Shown here in pieces: positions 47,212 to 56,800 of a DNA stretch of 64,000 nt. Position 1 is the stretch's first letter, and every line of letters begins with the position of its first letter. The position numbers and the translations under genes are program-made. The notes under the pieces are model-generated. The model did not search any database. It was not told the DNA's origin and saw only the letters and a list, made by a program, of their open reading frames with translations. The DNA is from Chitinophaga niastensis (GTDB lineage: Bacteria; Bacteroidota; Bacteroidia; Chitinophagales; Chitinophagaceae), in contig NZ_PYAW01000007.1 in NCBI RefSeq assembly GCF_003014755.1, positions 1 to 64,000 on the forward strand, read 5' to 3'.

Positions 47212-50100
47212 ATGAAAAGCATTCTAGTTAAAGCTTGTTTGGGCTCACTGTTGCTATTATTATCCCTATCCCAGGTAATCTTGGCACAAACCCCAGCAAC
47301 AATCAGCGGTACCGTAACAGACAAAACATCCGGCAATGGGCTATCTGGTGTGACCGTAAGCATTAAAGGCGCCACTGCAGGTACTATTACCAGCAATAGC
47401 GGCGGATTTCAGCTTAAAACCACCCATACATTGCCCCTGACCCTTATCTTTTCTTATGTGGGTTACAAATCAGAAGAAAGACAGATAAGCAGCGCCGATG
47501 AAAAAGTAAACGTGCAATTAGCCACCACAGAAATCCTCGGACAGGAATTTGTGGTAGCCGCCAGCCGTGTACAGGAAAGCATTCTGCAATCACCGGTATC
47601 TATTGAGAAAATAGATGCCCGCACCCTGAAAACTTCTCCGGCTCCTAACTTTTATGATGCCATTGGTAACCTGAAAGGGGTAGAAATGAGCACACAAAGT
47701 TTAACATTCAAATCAGTAAACACCCGTGGTTTTAACAGCAATGGTAATACCCGTGTACTGCAATTGAATGATGGTATGGACAACCAGGCACCGGGCCTTA
47801 ACTTCGCCGTAGGTAATATGGTGGGTATTCCCGAACTGGATCTGGACAACGTAGAACTTATACCAGGTGCAGCTTCTGCCCTGTATGGTCCTAATGCACT
47901 CAATGGCATTTTGCTGATGAACAGCAAAAATCCCTTTCAATACCAGGGTTTAAGTGCCCAGGTAAAAACCGGTATCCTAAGTGATGCCGGTCGTACCAAA
48001 ACAAACACCGGCTTCTATGATGTGGCCGTACGTTACGCCCATGCATTCAATAATAAATGGGCCTTTAAACTCAATATCGGCTACCTGAAAGCAGATGACT
48101 GGCAGGCCTACGATAAGCGCGATCAGAGCCTTGCCAACGGTCATACGCTGCAAGATGGTACCAGGGCTAATAACGAGGGCTATAATGGTGTGAATATTTA
48201 TGGAGATGAAAACACCGTAAATATGCACAACGTGCTGAATTCACAATTTATGACTCCTGGCTCCCCGCTCGCCAATCAATTAGCTTTCTTATCAGCTGTC
48301 GCTTTTAAAGGCACTATTACACCTACACAGATCTTTAACGGTGCTATTCCCGGAGCTGGTGCCTCCAGTGTTACCCGTACCGGCTATAACGAAGCTGATG
48401 TGGTAGATTATGGTACCAAAAACCTGAAACTCAATGGAGCACTGCATTACAAGATCCATGAGAACCTGGAAGCATTAATACAGGGTAGTTATGGTTCCGG
48501 TACTACAGTATATACAGGCGCCGACCGTTATTCCCTGAAGAATTTTAATATGGGTCAGTACAAAGTGGAGTTGAAAAGCCCTGACTTTTATGTAAGATTA
48601 TATACCACACAGGAAAGATCCGGTGACAGTTATGCCGCCGGTACACTGGCAGCCGGTGTTAATGAAGCCTGGAAAAGCAGTCAGCAATGGTATGGAGAGT
48701 ACTTCTCTACTTATGCAACCCAATCTATAGGCACATTTGCACAGGCATATGGTGCAGCGTTGGCTGGTGGCGCTACACCTGCTGATGCCTTAACTGCTGC
48801 ACAAAATGCGGTTAATACAGGACGTGGCACCTTTTATCAAAATGCAAGAGCAAAAGCTGATAGCGGCCGATACCTCCCCGGTACCGCTGCCTTTAATAAT
48901 GCCGCTGATAAAGTAAAAGGCAAACCTATTCCCGGTGATGCCAATGGTGTAGGTGCCAAGTTCACAGATAAAACCAATTTGTACCAGGCCGAAGCCATGT
49001 ACAACTTTCATAACCTGATACATTTTGCTGAAATACTGGTGGGTGGCGACTATCGCCTCTATACCCTTAATTCAGAAAAAACATTATTTGCATTAGATGA
49101 TAATGGAAATGAATTCCGGATTAAAGAATATGGTGGCTATCTCCAGATCATGAAAAAGCTGGTGGATGATCATATAAAGCTCACCGGATCTATCCGTTAT
49201 GATAAGAACATGAACTTCAAAGGACAGTTCAGTCCGCGGTTATCAGCTGTGTACACCTTCCTGAATACACATAATATCCGTGTATCATACCAAACAGGTT
49301 TCCGTATTCCGAACAATCAGAATCAGTATATAGACCTGGTAACACCACAGGCACATCTGATTGGCGGCTTGCCATTTTTCCGCGACCGCTATCACCTGAA
49401 CACAGGTCCGGTGTACACCCTGCAATCTGTGCTGGCCGGCAATCCGCAGCAATATACCTTCCGTGATTTTGAACCGGAAAAAATACAGGCATTTGAATTG
49501 GGTTATAAATCCCTCATTGCACAGAAATTATTAATTGATGCTTACATCTACCATAATAATTTCAAAAATCTGAATGGCAACCAGGTATTAGTACAACCGG
49601 TTTCTGCTACCCAGCAAAATATTTTCTCTATACCAGTGAGTGCAGCAGAAACTATTCAGTCTTGGGGATGGGCTATAGGACTGGATTACAGCTTACCACT
49701 TCATTTCACTGCAGGCGGTAATGTTTCCTACAATGAGCTCAACAACGAAAAGAACCTGAAAAATTTCTTTGCGGAATTCAACACACCGAAAGTTCGTTAT
49801 AGCTTAAATTTTGGCAACCGTAATATTGCCAATTCCAATATAGCCTTCAACGTTATCTGGAAATGGCAGGATGCCTTTGTATGGCAATCTTCTTTTGTAG
49901 GACCGAATGTTTATGCAGGTGCTTTAAGTGAAATACCATCTTATGGTACGCTGGATGCCATGGTGAGTAAGTTTTTCCCGAAAGCAAAAACTACAGTGAA
50001 ACTGGGCGGTGCAAATATTCTGAACAAAGGATATGTGCAGTCATGGGGTAACCCAACAGTGGGTGCTCAGTGGTATGTGTCTTTGGGGTATAATTTATAA
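47212..50100 (+). CDS. TonB-dependent receptor with carboxypeptidase-like N-terminal domain
   Basis: The 962-residue outer-membrane receptor has a signal peptide (to about residue 25, VILAQ), a CarboxypepD-regulatory-like domain (about 30-110: GTVTDKTSGNGLSGVTVSIK), a plug (VQESILQSPVSIEKID, NTRGFNSNGNTRVLQLNDG, VELIPGAASALYGPNALNG) and a 22-strand-type barrel ending WYVSLGYNL. It is monocistronic, with no SusD partner, which favours a siderophore, metal or cofactor ligand over polysaccharide. The palindrome upstream supports metal control. The ligand is not readable from sequence. Confidence 0.92.
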   Translation: MKSILVKACLGSLLLLLSLSQVILAQTPATISGTVTDKTSGNGLSGVTVSIKGATAGTITSNSGGFQLKTTHTLPLTLIFSYVGYKSEERQISSADEKVNVQLATTEILGQEFVVAASRVQESILQSPVSIEKIDARTLKTSPAPNFYDAIGNLKGVEMSTQSLTFKSVNTRGFNSNGNTRVLQLNDGMDNQAPGLNFAVGNMVGIPELDLDNVELIPGAASALYGPNALNGILLMNSKNPFQYQGLSAQVKTGILSDAGRTKTNTGFYDVAVRYAHAFNNKWAFKLNIGYLKADDWQAYDKRDQSLANGHTLQDGTRANNEGYNGVNIYGDENTVNMHNVLNSQFMTPGSPLANQLAFLSAVAFKGTITPTQIFNGAIPGAGASSVTRTGYNEADVVDYGTKNLKLNGALHYKIHENLEALIQGSYGSGTTVYTGADRYSLKNFNMGQYKVELKSPDFYVRLYTTQERSGDSYAAGTLAAGVNEAWKSSQQWYGEYFSTYATQSIGTFAQAYGAALAGGATPADALTAAQNAVNTGRGTFYQNARAKADSGRYLPGTAAFNNAADKVKGKPIPGDANGVGAKFTDKTNLYQAEAMYNFHNLIHFAEILVGGDYRLYTLNSEKTLFALDDNGNEFRIKEYGGYLQIMKKLVDDHIKLTGSIRYDKNMNFKGQFSPRLSAVYTFLNTHNIRVSYQTGFRIPNNQNQYIDLVTPQAHLIGGLPFFRDRYHLNTGPVYTLQSVLAGNPQQYTFRDFEPEKIQAFELGYKSLIAQKLLIDAYIYHNNFKNLNGNQVLVQPVSATQQNIFSIPVSAAETIQSWGWAIGLDYSLPLHFTAGGNVSYNELNNEKNLKNFFAEFNTPKVRYSLNFGNRNIANSNIAFNVIWKWQDAFVWQSSFVGPNVYAGALSEIPSYGTLDAMVSKFFPKAKTTVKLGGANILNKGYVQSWGNPTVGAQWYVSLGYNL

Positions 50101-50105
50101 AGAGC

Positions 50106-50261
50106 AAATGTCTGAACTATGATTTTTATGATTAGTATGATTATCCTGATGAGCAAGGATTAAATAAAAGATAAAAAGGGAGATGAAAAATTTCATCTCC
50201 CTTTTTATTTTCGCTTATCAGGATAATCATACTAATCATAAAAATCACAGTTCAGACATTT
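50106..50261. repeat. Inverted-repeat element with nested intrinsic terminator, between convergent genes
   Basis: Outer arms 50106-50154 and 50213-50261 (49 bases) differ at only two positions. They contain 9-nt units atgattttt, atgattagt, atgattatc, ctgatgagc. Inside is a perfect 16-bp hairpin (50173-50188 with 50191-50206) with A-rich and T-rich ends, a clear bidirectional terminator. The element starts 6 bases after the TonB receptor stop and its last bases fall in the RT stop codon. Confidence 0.92.
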
Positions 50262-51807
50262 ACAATACATCCCACCAGGGCTTATCCTTAGACGCCGGCG
50301 GTGTTTCCTTTATTATTGGTTTACTGGCTGGTGTTTCAGCCGTCACTGTTGTAACAACGGGTGCTGCTGCAAGCGTCTCTCCTGTCCAGATGCTGCGGGA
50401 TGCTGCTTTAATATCTTCCCGTTGCAATAATGCGGCCAGCGTGGCTTTCAGCTTAGCTCCCTGTTCGGGTTTAACCATGTATACATAGTTGGCGTAGCCT
50501 TCTATGCTACTGATGATATTTTTCCCTTTACCCCAGCTTTTGTTGGATAAGCCGGTAGTGGAGATCTGGTGCAACAGTGCGCGGAATTTGCGCAAAGTTA
50601 CTCTATCGAGGCTTAATTTATCATTTACCACAATACCGGTTACTTCGCGCTTATCACCTTTGCGCATCACTTTCAGCTTATCCGGGTGAATGGTAAATCC
50701 TTCTTCTTTTACTACTAATTTGATAGCCCAGAGTAATTGTCCGGCTTTATCGGCGGCAGCTCCTTTTGCGGAAAAAGTCATGTCATCTGCATAGCGCGTA
50801 TAGGCGTAACCGTATTTTGCGGACAATCCTTCGAAACGTTTGTCCAGTTTATAACAGATCAGATTAGTGATAGCAGGGCTGGTAGGTGCACCTTGCGGCA
50901 AATGACGTGCTGTAGCAGCCACATAATATTTGCGGTTATCCAGTGTTATCTCTTCTACTTCCGGTTCTGTACAGATGAGGCCCAGAATGGTAGCTACCTG
51001 TTCTGAATATCCCAGTTTGCAGAATAATCCTTTCACCCGTTTGTATGCAATAGAAGGAAAGAAATCGCGCAGATCGATATTGATAACAATGTCTTGTCCC
51101 ACGTGTGGCGCGGCATTGGTAACAATTGATTTACCCGGTACAAAGCCATGTGCGGCTTCGCTGTTTTTTATTTTATAGAGAATATTTTCCAGGATCCAGT
51201 GCTGCGCTGCTTTCAGCTGTGGCATCGGTGCGGAAATAACGCGGGTACCGCCGGACTTTTTAGGAATTTGAAAACGCTGATAATGGGTATGGTGGCCTAC
51301 TTTACGGTTGAAAGATAAATAACGCAATTTGCCTAAAGTAACGCCCATGGCGTTGGCCAATGCTACCGCATCATGCCATACCGGTAAACCAAATTTTGCG
51401 AGTTGTTCTGTGTTGGAAACAACCTTATTTAATCCTGCGGAAACGTCTTCCCCGAGATAAACAATGCTTTGATTTTTTTCCGCTGCCCAGGCGATGGCAC
51501 GGGCTTTTCTTTCTTCTTCGCGACGCTTTTTTGTTTCCGCTCTTTTCAGTTTTGCTTTGGCCATGCGCTCTTTACGCATGTCCTGCAGCATCTTTTCTTT
51601 GTTGCGGTATTTTTGTTTTTCTTTAATGAGTTCATCCAGTTCACGGCGCAGCACTCCTTCCTGGCGGATAAGGCTTTCAGACGGAGATGGCTGGGAAGTA
51701 TTATTCGCCCAGAAGCCCAGGCGTGTCATTTCTTCCAGTATAAGTTCCTCTTTGGAGGATGCACGTATTCTATCGTACAGCTGTTGACGGGTTAAGCCTT
51801 CGGCCAT
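50260..51807 (-). CDS. Retron-type reverse transcriptase
   Basis: The 515-residue RT copies part of its cognate ncRNA (51919-52153, upstream on the same strand) into msDNA. Residues about 155-460 are the RT: palm motif IDLRDFFPSI with D245, LPQGAPTSP (303-311), catalytic YADD (339-342), plus the retron hallmarks NAAPH (231-235, region X, NAxxH) and VTG (389-391, region Y). An N-terminal extension of about 150 residues includes a highly charged coiled coil (about 45-108). The tail after 475 is Ala/Pro/Thr-rich and ends WWDVL. The ATG at 51807 is chosen over an in-frame TTG at 51849. The SWIM and WGR/HEAT genes are its probable effector partners. Confidence 0.93.
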   Translation of the reverse strand: MAEGLTRQQLYDRIRASSKEELILEEMTRLGFWANNTSQPSPSESLIRQEGVLRRELDELIKEKQKYRNKEKMLQDMRKERMAKAKLKRAETKKRREEERKARAIAWAAEKNQSIVYLGEDVSAGLNKVVSNTEQLAKFGLPVWHDAVALANAMGVTLGKLRYLSFNRKVGHHTHYQRFQIPKKSGGTRVISAPMPQLKAAQHWILENILYKIKNSEAAHGFVPGKSIVTNAAPHVGQDIVINIDLRDFFPSIAYKRVKGLFCKLGYSEQVATILGLICTEPEVEEITLDNRKYYVAATARHLPQGAPTSPAITNLICYKLDKRFEGLSAKYGYAYTRYADDMTFSAKGAAADKAGQLLWAIKLVVKEEGFTIHPDKLKVMRKGDKREVTGIVVNDKLSLDRVTLRKFRALLHQISTTGLSNKSWGKGKNIISSIEGYANYVYMVKPEQGAKLKATLAALLQREDIKAASRSIWTGETLAAAPVVTTVTAETPASKPIIKETPPASKDKPWWDVL

Positions 51808-51918
51808 AATATTGGCTTTTACATTTTTGATGAAAGGGAAAAAATCCAAATTATTTGATAGCGGGAGTGCTAATGAGTCCGGCTATGTAGCCTTGACTGA
51901 CAGGAGAAAAAACAAAAT

Positions 51919-52153
51919 TTTGTAAAGAGGAAAAGGCCTTCGTGCAAACCTATGACTAAATCAATCAACTCCAGGGAGGGGCGTACTATGGTGATATTTC
52001 AGCCCCCGGGGCGCGTACAGTAAATATCACCATAGTACGCCCCTCCCAAAGTAAAGATTGCATTTAGTGAAGCATGTATAGTCAATATACCTGAATGACG
52101 AAACATCATTCATCCCTTTTCGGGCGCAAGTGCAATCAATTCCTCTTTACAAA
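51919..52153 (-). ncRNA. Retron msr-msd RNA
   Basis: Read on the minus strand: a1 (52153-52140) is perfectly complementary over 14 bases to a2 (51932-51919). After a1, tgcaatc/gattgca (52131-52137 with 52056-52062) closes an msr region with three hairpins: cccttttcggg (52114-52124), gaatga/tcattc (52093-52098 with 52106-52111), gtata/tatac (52076-52080 with 52086-52090). The msd is a perfect 26-bp stem (51974-51999 with 52022-52047) with a GC-rich 22-base loop. Position directly upstream of the RT gene is canonical. The branching G and msDNA ends cannot be fixed from sequence. The 5' end may lie a few bases inside a1. Confidence 0.88.
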
Positions 52154-52179
52154 GATCTTTGTTATTAACGAGTCAGCAA
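52150..52179 (-). promoter_or_regulatory. Candidate promoter of the retron ncRNA
   Basis: On the minus strand TTG (52179-52177) is followed after exactly 19 bases by GATCTTTG (52157-52150), one mismatch from TAnnTTTG. The predicted start falls inside a1 (about 52146), placing ncRNA transcription after the upstream terminator hairpin. Pattern match only. Confidence 0.45.
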
Positions 52180-52184
52180 GTTAG

Positions 52185-52240
52185 AAAATAATTCCTGAAA
52201 ATAAAATTTATTTCACAGAATTATTTTCAGGAATTATTTT
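52185..52240 (-). terminator. Hairpin at the 3' end of the SWIM gene, before the retron RNA
   Basis: 20-bp perfect arms (52185-52204 with 52221-52240) around a 16-base loop. The first arm (minus strand) lies within the last codons of the SWIM gene and the stop is in the loop. It is AT-rich with a T-tract, consistent with termination or attenuation between effector genes and ncRNA. Confidence 0.7.
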
Positions 52241-53875
52241 TTCTGTATGTGCTATACGCAGTGCCAGCATGTGTTCGCAGGGGCCTTTGTACAATTTATT
52301 TGTGCTATAAAAACTACAATCGCAATGCGCTTCACTCAATCTTTCATCTGCATCAATCACTATAACGGGATGGTATACACGATGCGGGCTTTTTACCGTT
52401 CCTTTTAATTGTAAGCCCACACCCGGAATATCCTGTTCAGTAAATTGTATACGCTTTTCCTGTACCAGTTTATTGGCTGCTGCTTCCTGTGGATTGGAAA
52501 AACGCAGTTCTTCCAATGGCAGTGGCTCACGACTTAATTCGCGCAGGCGGTAAAACCCTGTATGCAAATCAAAGATCACTTTACCTGCCTGTGTATAAAT
52601 GCCCAATGCTCCCAGTACGGTGGCTTTATCCAAACCAGTAGCCGTTGCAATGGTTTCCGGTTTGGCCATCCACCTGGTTTTCAGGTCAGCAAATACTTTC
52701 AGCTTAGCGCTATCATCCACTATTGCACGGGGTGCCATCAGGTCAAACTGTCCGGCGCGCGACCAGTCGTTGGCCGTCCAGCCACTCAATCCCAGTGTAA
52801 ATTGCATATCACCCAGATCCGCGATGTAGAAGGAAGGCAAACCGTTGCCAGTAAGATGCACGGTGAATTTTTTAGCGATAGGAATCAGTCTTTCGAGGAT
52901 CAGCATTCTCCTTCTCCCCCATATCCTGATTTCCCTGGTTTGCGGACCGGTGTATAACGATCTCGCACATACGATTTCATGATTCCATGGCTCAAACACT
53001 GCACGCACGGGCTTTCCGGGCTCCAGTATAAAACGGATGGATCGTGGCCCCTGTTTCTCTTTAAACCGGCGTAACCAGGAACAGAAATTATATACATCCA
53101 TAGGATGCAGATCAAAAGTAGCAGCGGGCAACGTCATCGCAGAACTAACCTGCAGGAAGCCACGCACCCAGCTATCCGGCAAATCTATTTTCACTTCATG
53201 GTACAGTTCTTCCTGTGAAGTTTGTACCTGGAAGCCAGCCGGGTCAATCTTAAAATCTGTTTCCTTATAATCTCTTATCTTCTGAAATTCATTATACAGT
53301 GCAGCGGAATAATCAATATTGGTAGTGCCGCACTCAAATTCATTCACTTCTTTAAACACGTTATAACTGGCACTCAGCTTACCGTAGGTAGATTCATCCT
53401 GGCTAAAACATTCAAAAAACATTTCATCCGGATGCACGCTGATCACGGGGTCCAGTACAAACCAGGCATCCCGGTCTTTCTGATATAGAAAATCAAAATA
53501 GTTCTTTCGTGCCTTATAAAAGGGTCCCATCACGCGGTCTTTTTCCGCCGAGATCGTATGCAGTTCTTCTTTGAGTGTTTTTATGCGGCTGTCTGTTGCC
53601 TGCATATCATATGCGCCCATAAATTCTGCCAGCCATAAGGATTCCTGCTGGGCGGCCCATTCTTTATAGGCGGTTTTATCTTTGGGTTTGAAACGCAGAT
53701 CAGATACCACTACATCATGCAGGGCAGATATGGCTTCGCGGAAAGCTATTTTTTTATGCAGCTTACCCACAAAAAAAGTTGGGTCACGGCGGGTATCCGG
53801 TGCAAAGGAGATGCCGGCAGAATTGGCATTACTATGCACTTGTGAGTTACCGCTATATCTGTAGTTAAATAACAT
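52208..53875 (-). CDS. SWIM zinc-finger protein (WHSWIM-like), probable retron accessory/effector
   Basis: The 555-residue protein ends with a SWIM zinc finger of the form CxCx12CxH: C518, C520, C533, H535 in AHCDCSFYSTNK...GPCEHML. A helix-turn-helix-like region (about 420-460: PETIATATGLDKATVLGALGIYTQAG) may be a winged helix, giving the WHSWIM architecture. SWIM fingers bind DNA or proteins. The gene follows the WGR/HEAT gene by 16 bases and precedes the retron ncRNA, so I read it as part of the retron operon. Enzymatic activity is not evident. Confidence 0.85.
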   Translation of the reverse strand: MLFNYRYSGNSQVHSNANSAGISFAPDTRRDPTFFVGKLHKKIAFREAISALHDVVVSDLRFKPKDKTAYKEWAAQQESLWLAEFMGAYDMQATDSRIKTLKEELHTISAEKDRVMGPFYKARKNYFDFLYQKDRDAWFVLDPVISVHPDEMFFECFSQDESTYGKLSASYNVFKEVNEFECGTTNIDYSAALYNEFQKIRDYKETDFKIDPAGFQVQTSQEELYHEVKIDLPDSWVRGFLQVSSAMTLPAATFDLHPMDVYNFCSWLRRFKEKQGPRSIRFILEPGKPVRAVFEPWNHEIVCARSLYTGPQTREIRIWGRRRMLILERLIPIAKKFTVHLTGNGLPSFYIADLGDMQFTLGLSGWTANDWSRAGQFDLMAPRAIVDDSAKLKVFADLKTRWMAKPETIATATGLDKATVLGALGIYTQAGKVIFDLHTGFYRLRELSREPLPLEELRFSNPQEAAANKLVQEKRIQFTEQDIPGVGLQLKGTVKSPHRVYHPVIVIDADERLSEAHCDCSFYSTNKLYKGPCEHMLALRIAHTEKIIPENNSVK

Positions 53876-53891
53876 AAAATGGATTCACTTT

Positions 53892-56800
53892 TTAAGATAC
53901 TCTTATTGCTGCTGTTTCTACTTTAATAGGCAACTTTACAATGTACCGCTCCTGGATCTTACGCATGATGGCAATACAACGGGCTTTATCACCAATAGCA
54001 ACAGTGACCGATATATGTGCAATAATTTGTCCGATATAATCCGCAGCAGCCCAGTTTTTCCACGCCTCTTTTTCGAGGAAGAGGAAAATTCTTTCTTTGG
54101 CAGCGCGGGCTTTATTAACCCTGCTAAGCACAGAGCGGAAATAAGGCTCCAGCTCTTTCAGGTATTCCAGGTTCCCGGCAGCATAGGCTTCCAGGTAGTT
54201 GGTAGCAAATAACTGCATGTTTACACTTGGATGCTGGCTCAGTTTCAGCAGATAGGTTTGCCCGTCTGCTTCCTTGAAAAAGCGCATCAGCAGCTCGCGG
54301 CCAAATGCCTGTATGTCTGGCCGCACACTGTCGGCCACAGCTACCAGCGTATCTGGTGTCCAGTCATTTTCTGTAAACTGTGTACGGAAAAATTCCATGG
54401 CCATGTGACGGGTATCGTCCCATTTGGCGTCCAGCAAGCCCATGGCAGCCTCGCGCTCATAGCGGATACGGGCTACATTGTTATTGTAGAAGGCCCAACT
54501 CCAGGTTCTCACAGCAAGGAGTTCATGGCTGCCGGCAGCTATCACCTGTTTGAGTGACAATGCTTCAGCAGGAATATATTTTTCCAGTACGACTATGCCA
54601 AATTCCTGTGCAGACCTATAATTGGAGTACAGCAAACGCAATGCAGTAGCGATGTCTACGTCATGCAAAAAATTCACCAGTTCATTACTGAGGATCTTCG
54701 CAATATCTTCATGGATGCCTTCCACGGTTTCTTTGCGCATGAGTCTTGGTACCAGTTCATTCACCAGGTACACCGCAAGACGGCTATCGTGCTTTACCAG
54801 TTTATGAATCAGCGGGCGTACAGTATTTCGTACGTCCGTGTGCGTAGCCAGTATTGTAAACAGGAGTAATTCCGGTCTTTTTAATAACTCATCTGCATTC
54901 ATCGCATTCAGAATACCTACACCAGCGGCTCTCACCGGTTCATATGTATTAGAGAGCAGGTTCTCCAGCAGGTTATCAGATACTTCACTGAAATTAAAGT
55001 GACCCTTTTTCAGCAACAGTAATCTTGCCGCAAAGGCGTGATTGGCTTGTACCGGGCTTTTCAAGAGATCTTCAATAACCGGTATACCCGTTTCCGTTAG
55101 TGCGTGCGCGCAATGTAGTTCCAGTATGCTACAGCCGTCATTCAGGTTATCATTTTGTTCCGGTGTAGTTGTTTTTAATGCCAGCAGTGCTGCAACAGAT
55201 TTGGCACAGAGTACGCGGGCTTTCTCCAGCGGCAGGTAATCTGCGTTGAGTTGCTTGCGGGCAAAGTTACGGACATCAGGATATCCGGAGAAAATCATCC
55301 GCATTACAAACTCCTCATCTCCCAGGCATATGGACTGATGATCGCTGATCCATTGCAAACCCTGTATACGGGCCAATGCCAGCGGACTTGCCGTAAGTGA
55401 ATACAATAAGAACAGGGAAGGATTAGCCGGACTATATTTTTCTTTGGCCAGCTCCAGACCAAACATAGCAGGAATGCTGAATGCATTGATTAATAACCCT
55501 GATATCACTCCTTCATCCATTTTTTCTTTCAGGCTGTTATAATCCGGGTGTGCTTTCAATTGCTCCATGGCAAAGATGTGCACAACATCCATACGTGCAG
55601 ATACCAGCAACTGTATGAAGGCCTGCGGTAATTGCTGCCATAAATGCAGGAAAGGTATATCACTTACTATTTCATTAGAGGCTGCAGGTGCGGGATTGTA
55701 TTCTTTTGGTATACCGGTAGTTGCTGCTGCCGTTTTCCCATTCCCCAACCACCCGAATAATTTTTTCAGGAGGTTCTCTTTATCGCCCGGTTTTACTTCA
55801 TCCGGATTTGCCTTTGATACCGTTTGCGTAGGTGCTTTACCGTTAGTACCCTTTGGTTCTTCAAAAAACCATTCTCCCCCATCAGTAGTCAGGCGCATAT
55901 TTGCAGTATTACCTCTGAGGACGTAGTTCAGATATACTGCGCGGGAGTTGGCCGGAAACTGTTTGTAGGTAGCAAGATACCGTCCGTTAACATATCCCCA
56001 TTGCATCAGCTGGTATTCTTTAGTGGCATCTCTTGCTTCCTCGTATTGCAATAACAAGGCAGTAGCCAGGCGCACGTATTGTATATCATTTTCATGCCCG
56101 TACAAACGCATGGTGCGCAGCACACGACGATGCAGGTAAGCACGTGTTCTATTGGAAAAAGATAATTTGCTCGCAGGTTTTTTCAGCTCTTTATCTGCTT
56201 TAAAATACTCCTGCAGCTCGGGAATATATGTATCCGGGACGTATTCCTCATCGTCGTAATTTATCCTGGTACCCGGATTCGTAAACATTGGCGTTTCCCT
56301 TTCAAAACGGCCTGCCAGCACCGCTACAATGCCCTGATCACCCCGTAGTTCTGCCTGTTTGAAGATGTGCCGTATGTGCTGGAAATAAGACGGGCGGAAT
56401 GGCAGTTCTGTTAACAATGATACCAGTGCCTGTTTCACCGCAGCATTTTCATATGCCACCAGGTGTAAATCTTCCAGCAAAGGATAATTCAGTTGCTGTT
56501 GTGTAAACACGCGCTGGTACATGAGTACATAAATTTCTCCCGGATCATTTTTAGCAATAGTTTCCTGGAAAATTTCGGGCAGGCGTTGCAGATACGATTG
56601 AATATGTGCTTTACGTTCTTCTTCCGGCAATACCAGCAGCAGCGCATTGGCTGCGAGCATGCGTATATTCAATGGATAAGAGCCGTTATCAGCATATGAC
56701 CGCAACACCGGTATAGCAGCAGGGTCTGCGCACTTGCCTAATGACCACAAGGCAGAGTAACGCTGTAAGGCATCACCTCTTTCCACCAGTTTAATCAGAT

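Noticed and set aside
50260..51807. RT as group II intron maturase or diversity-generating retroelement
   Set aside because: No maturase or intron domains V/VI were seen, no template/variable repeat pair is nearby, and the NAxxH and VTG motifs plus the msr-msd structure point to a retron.
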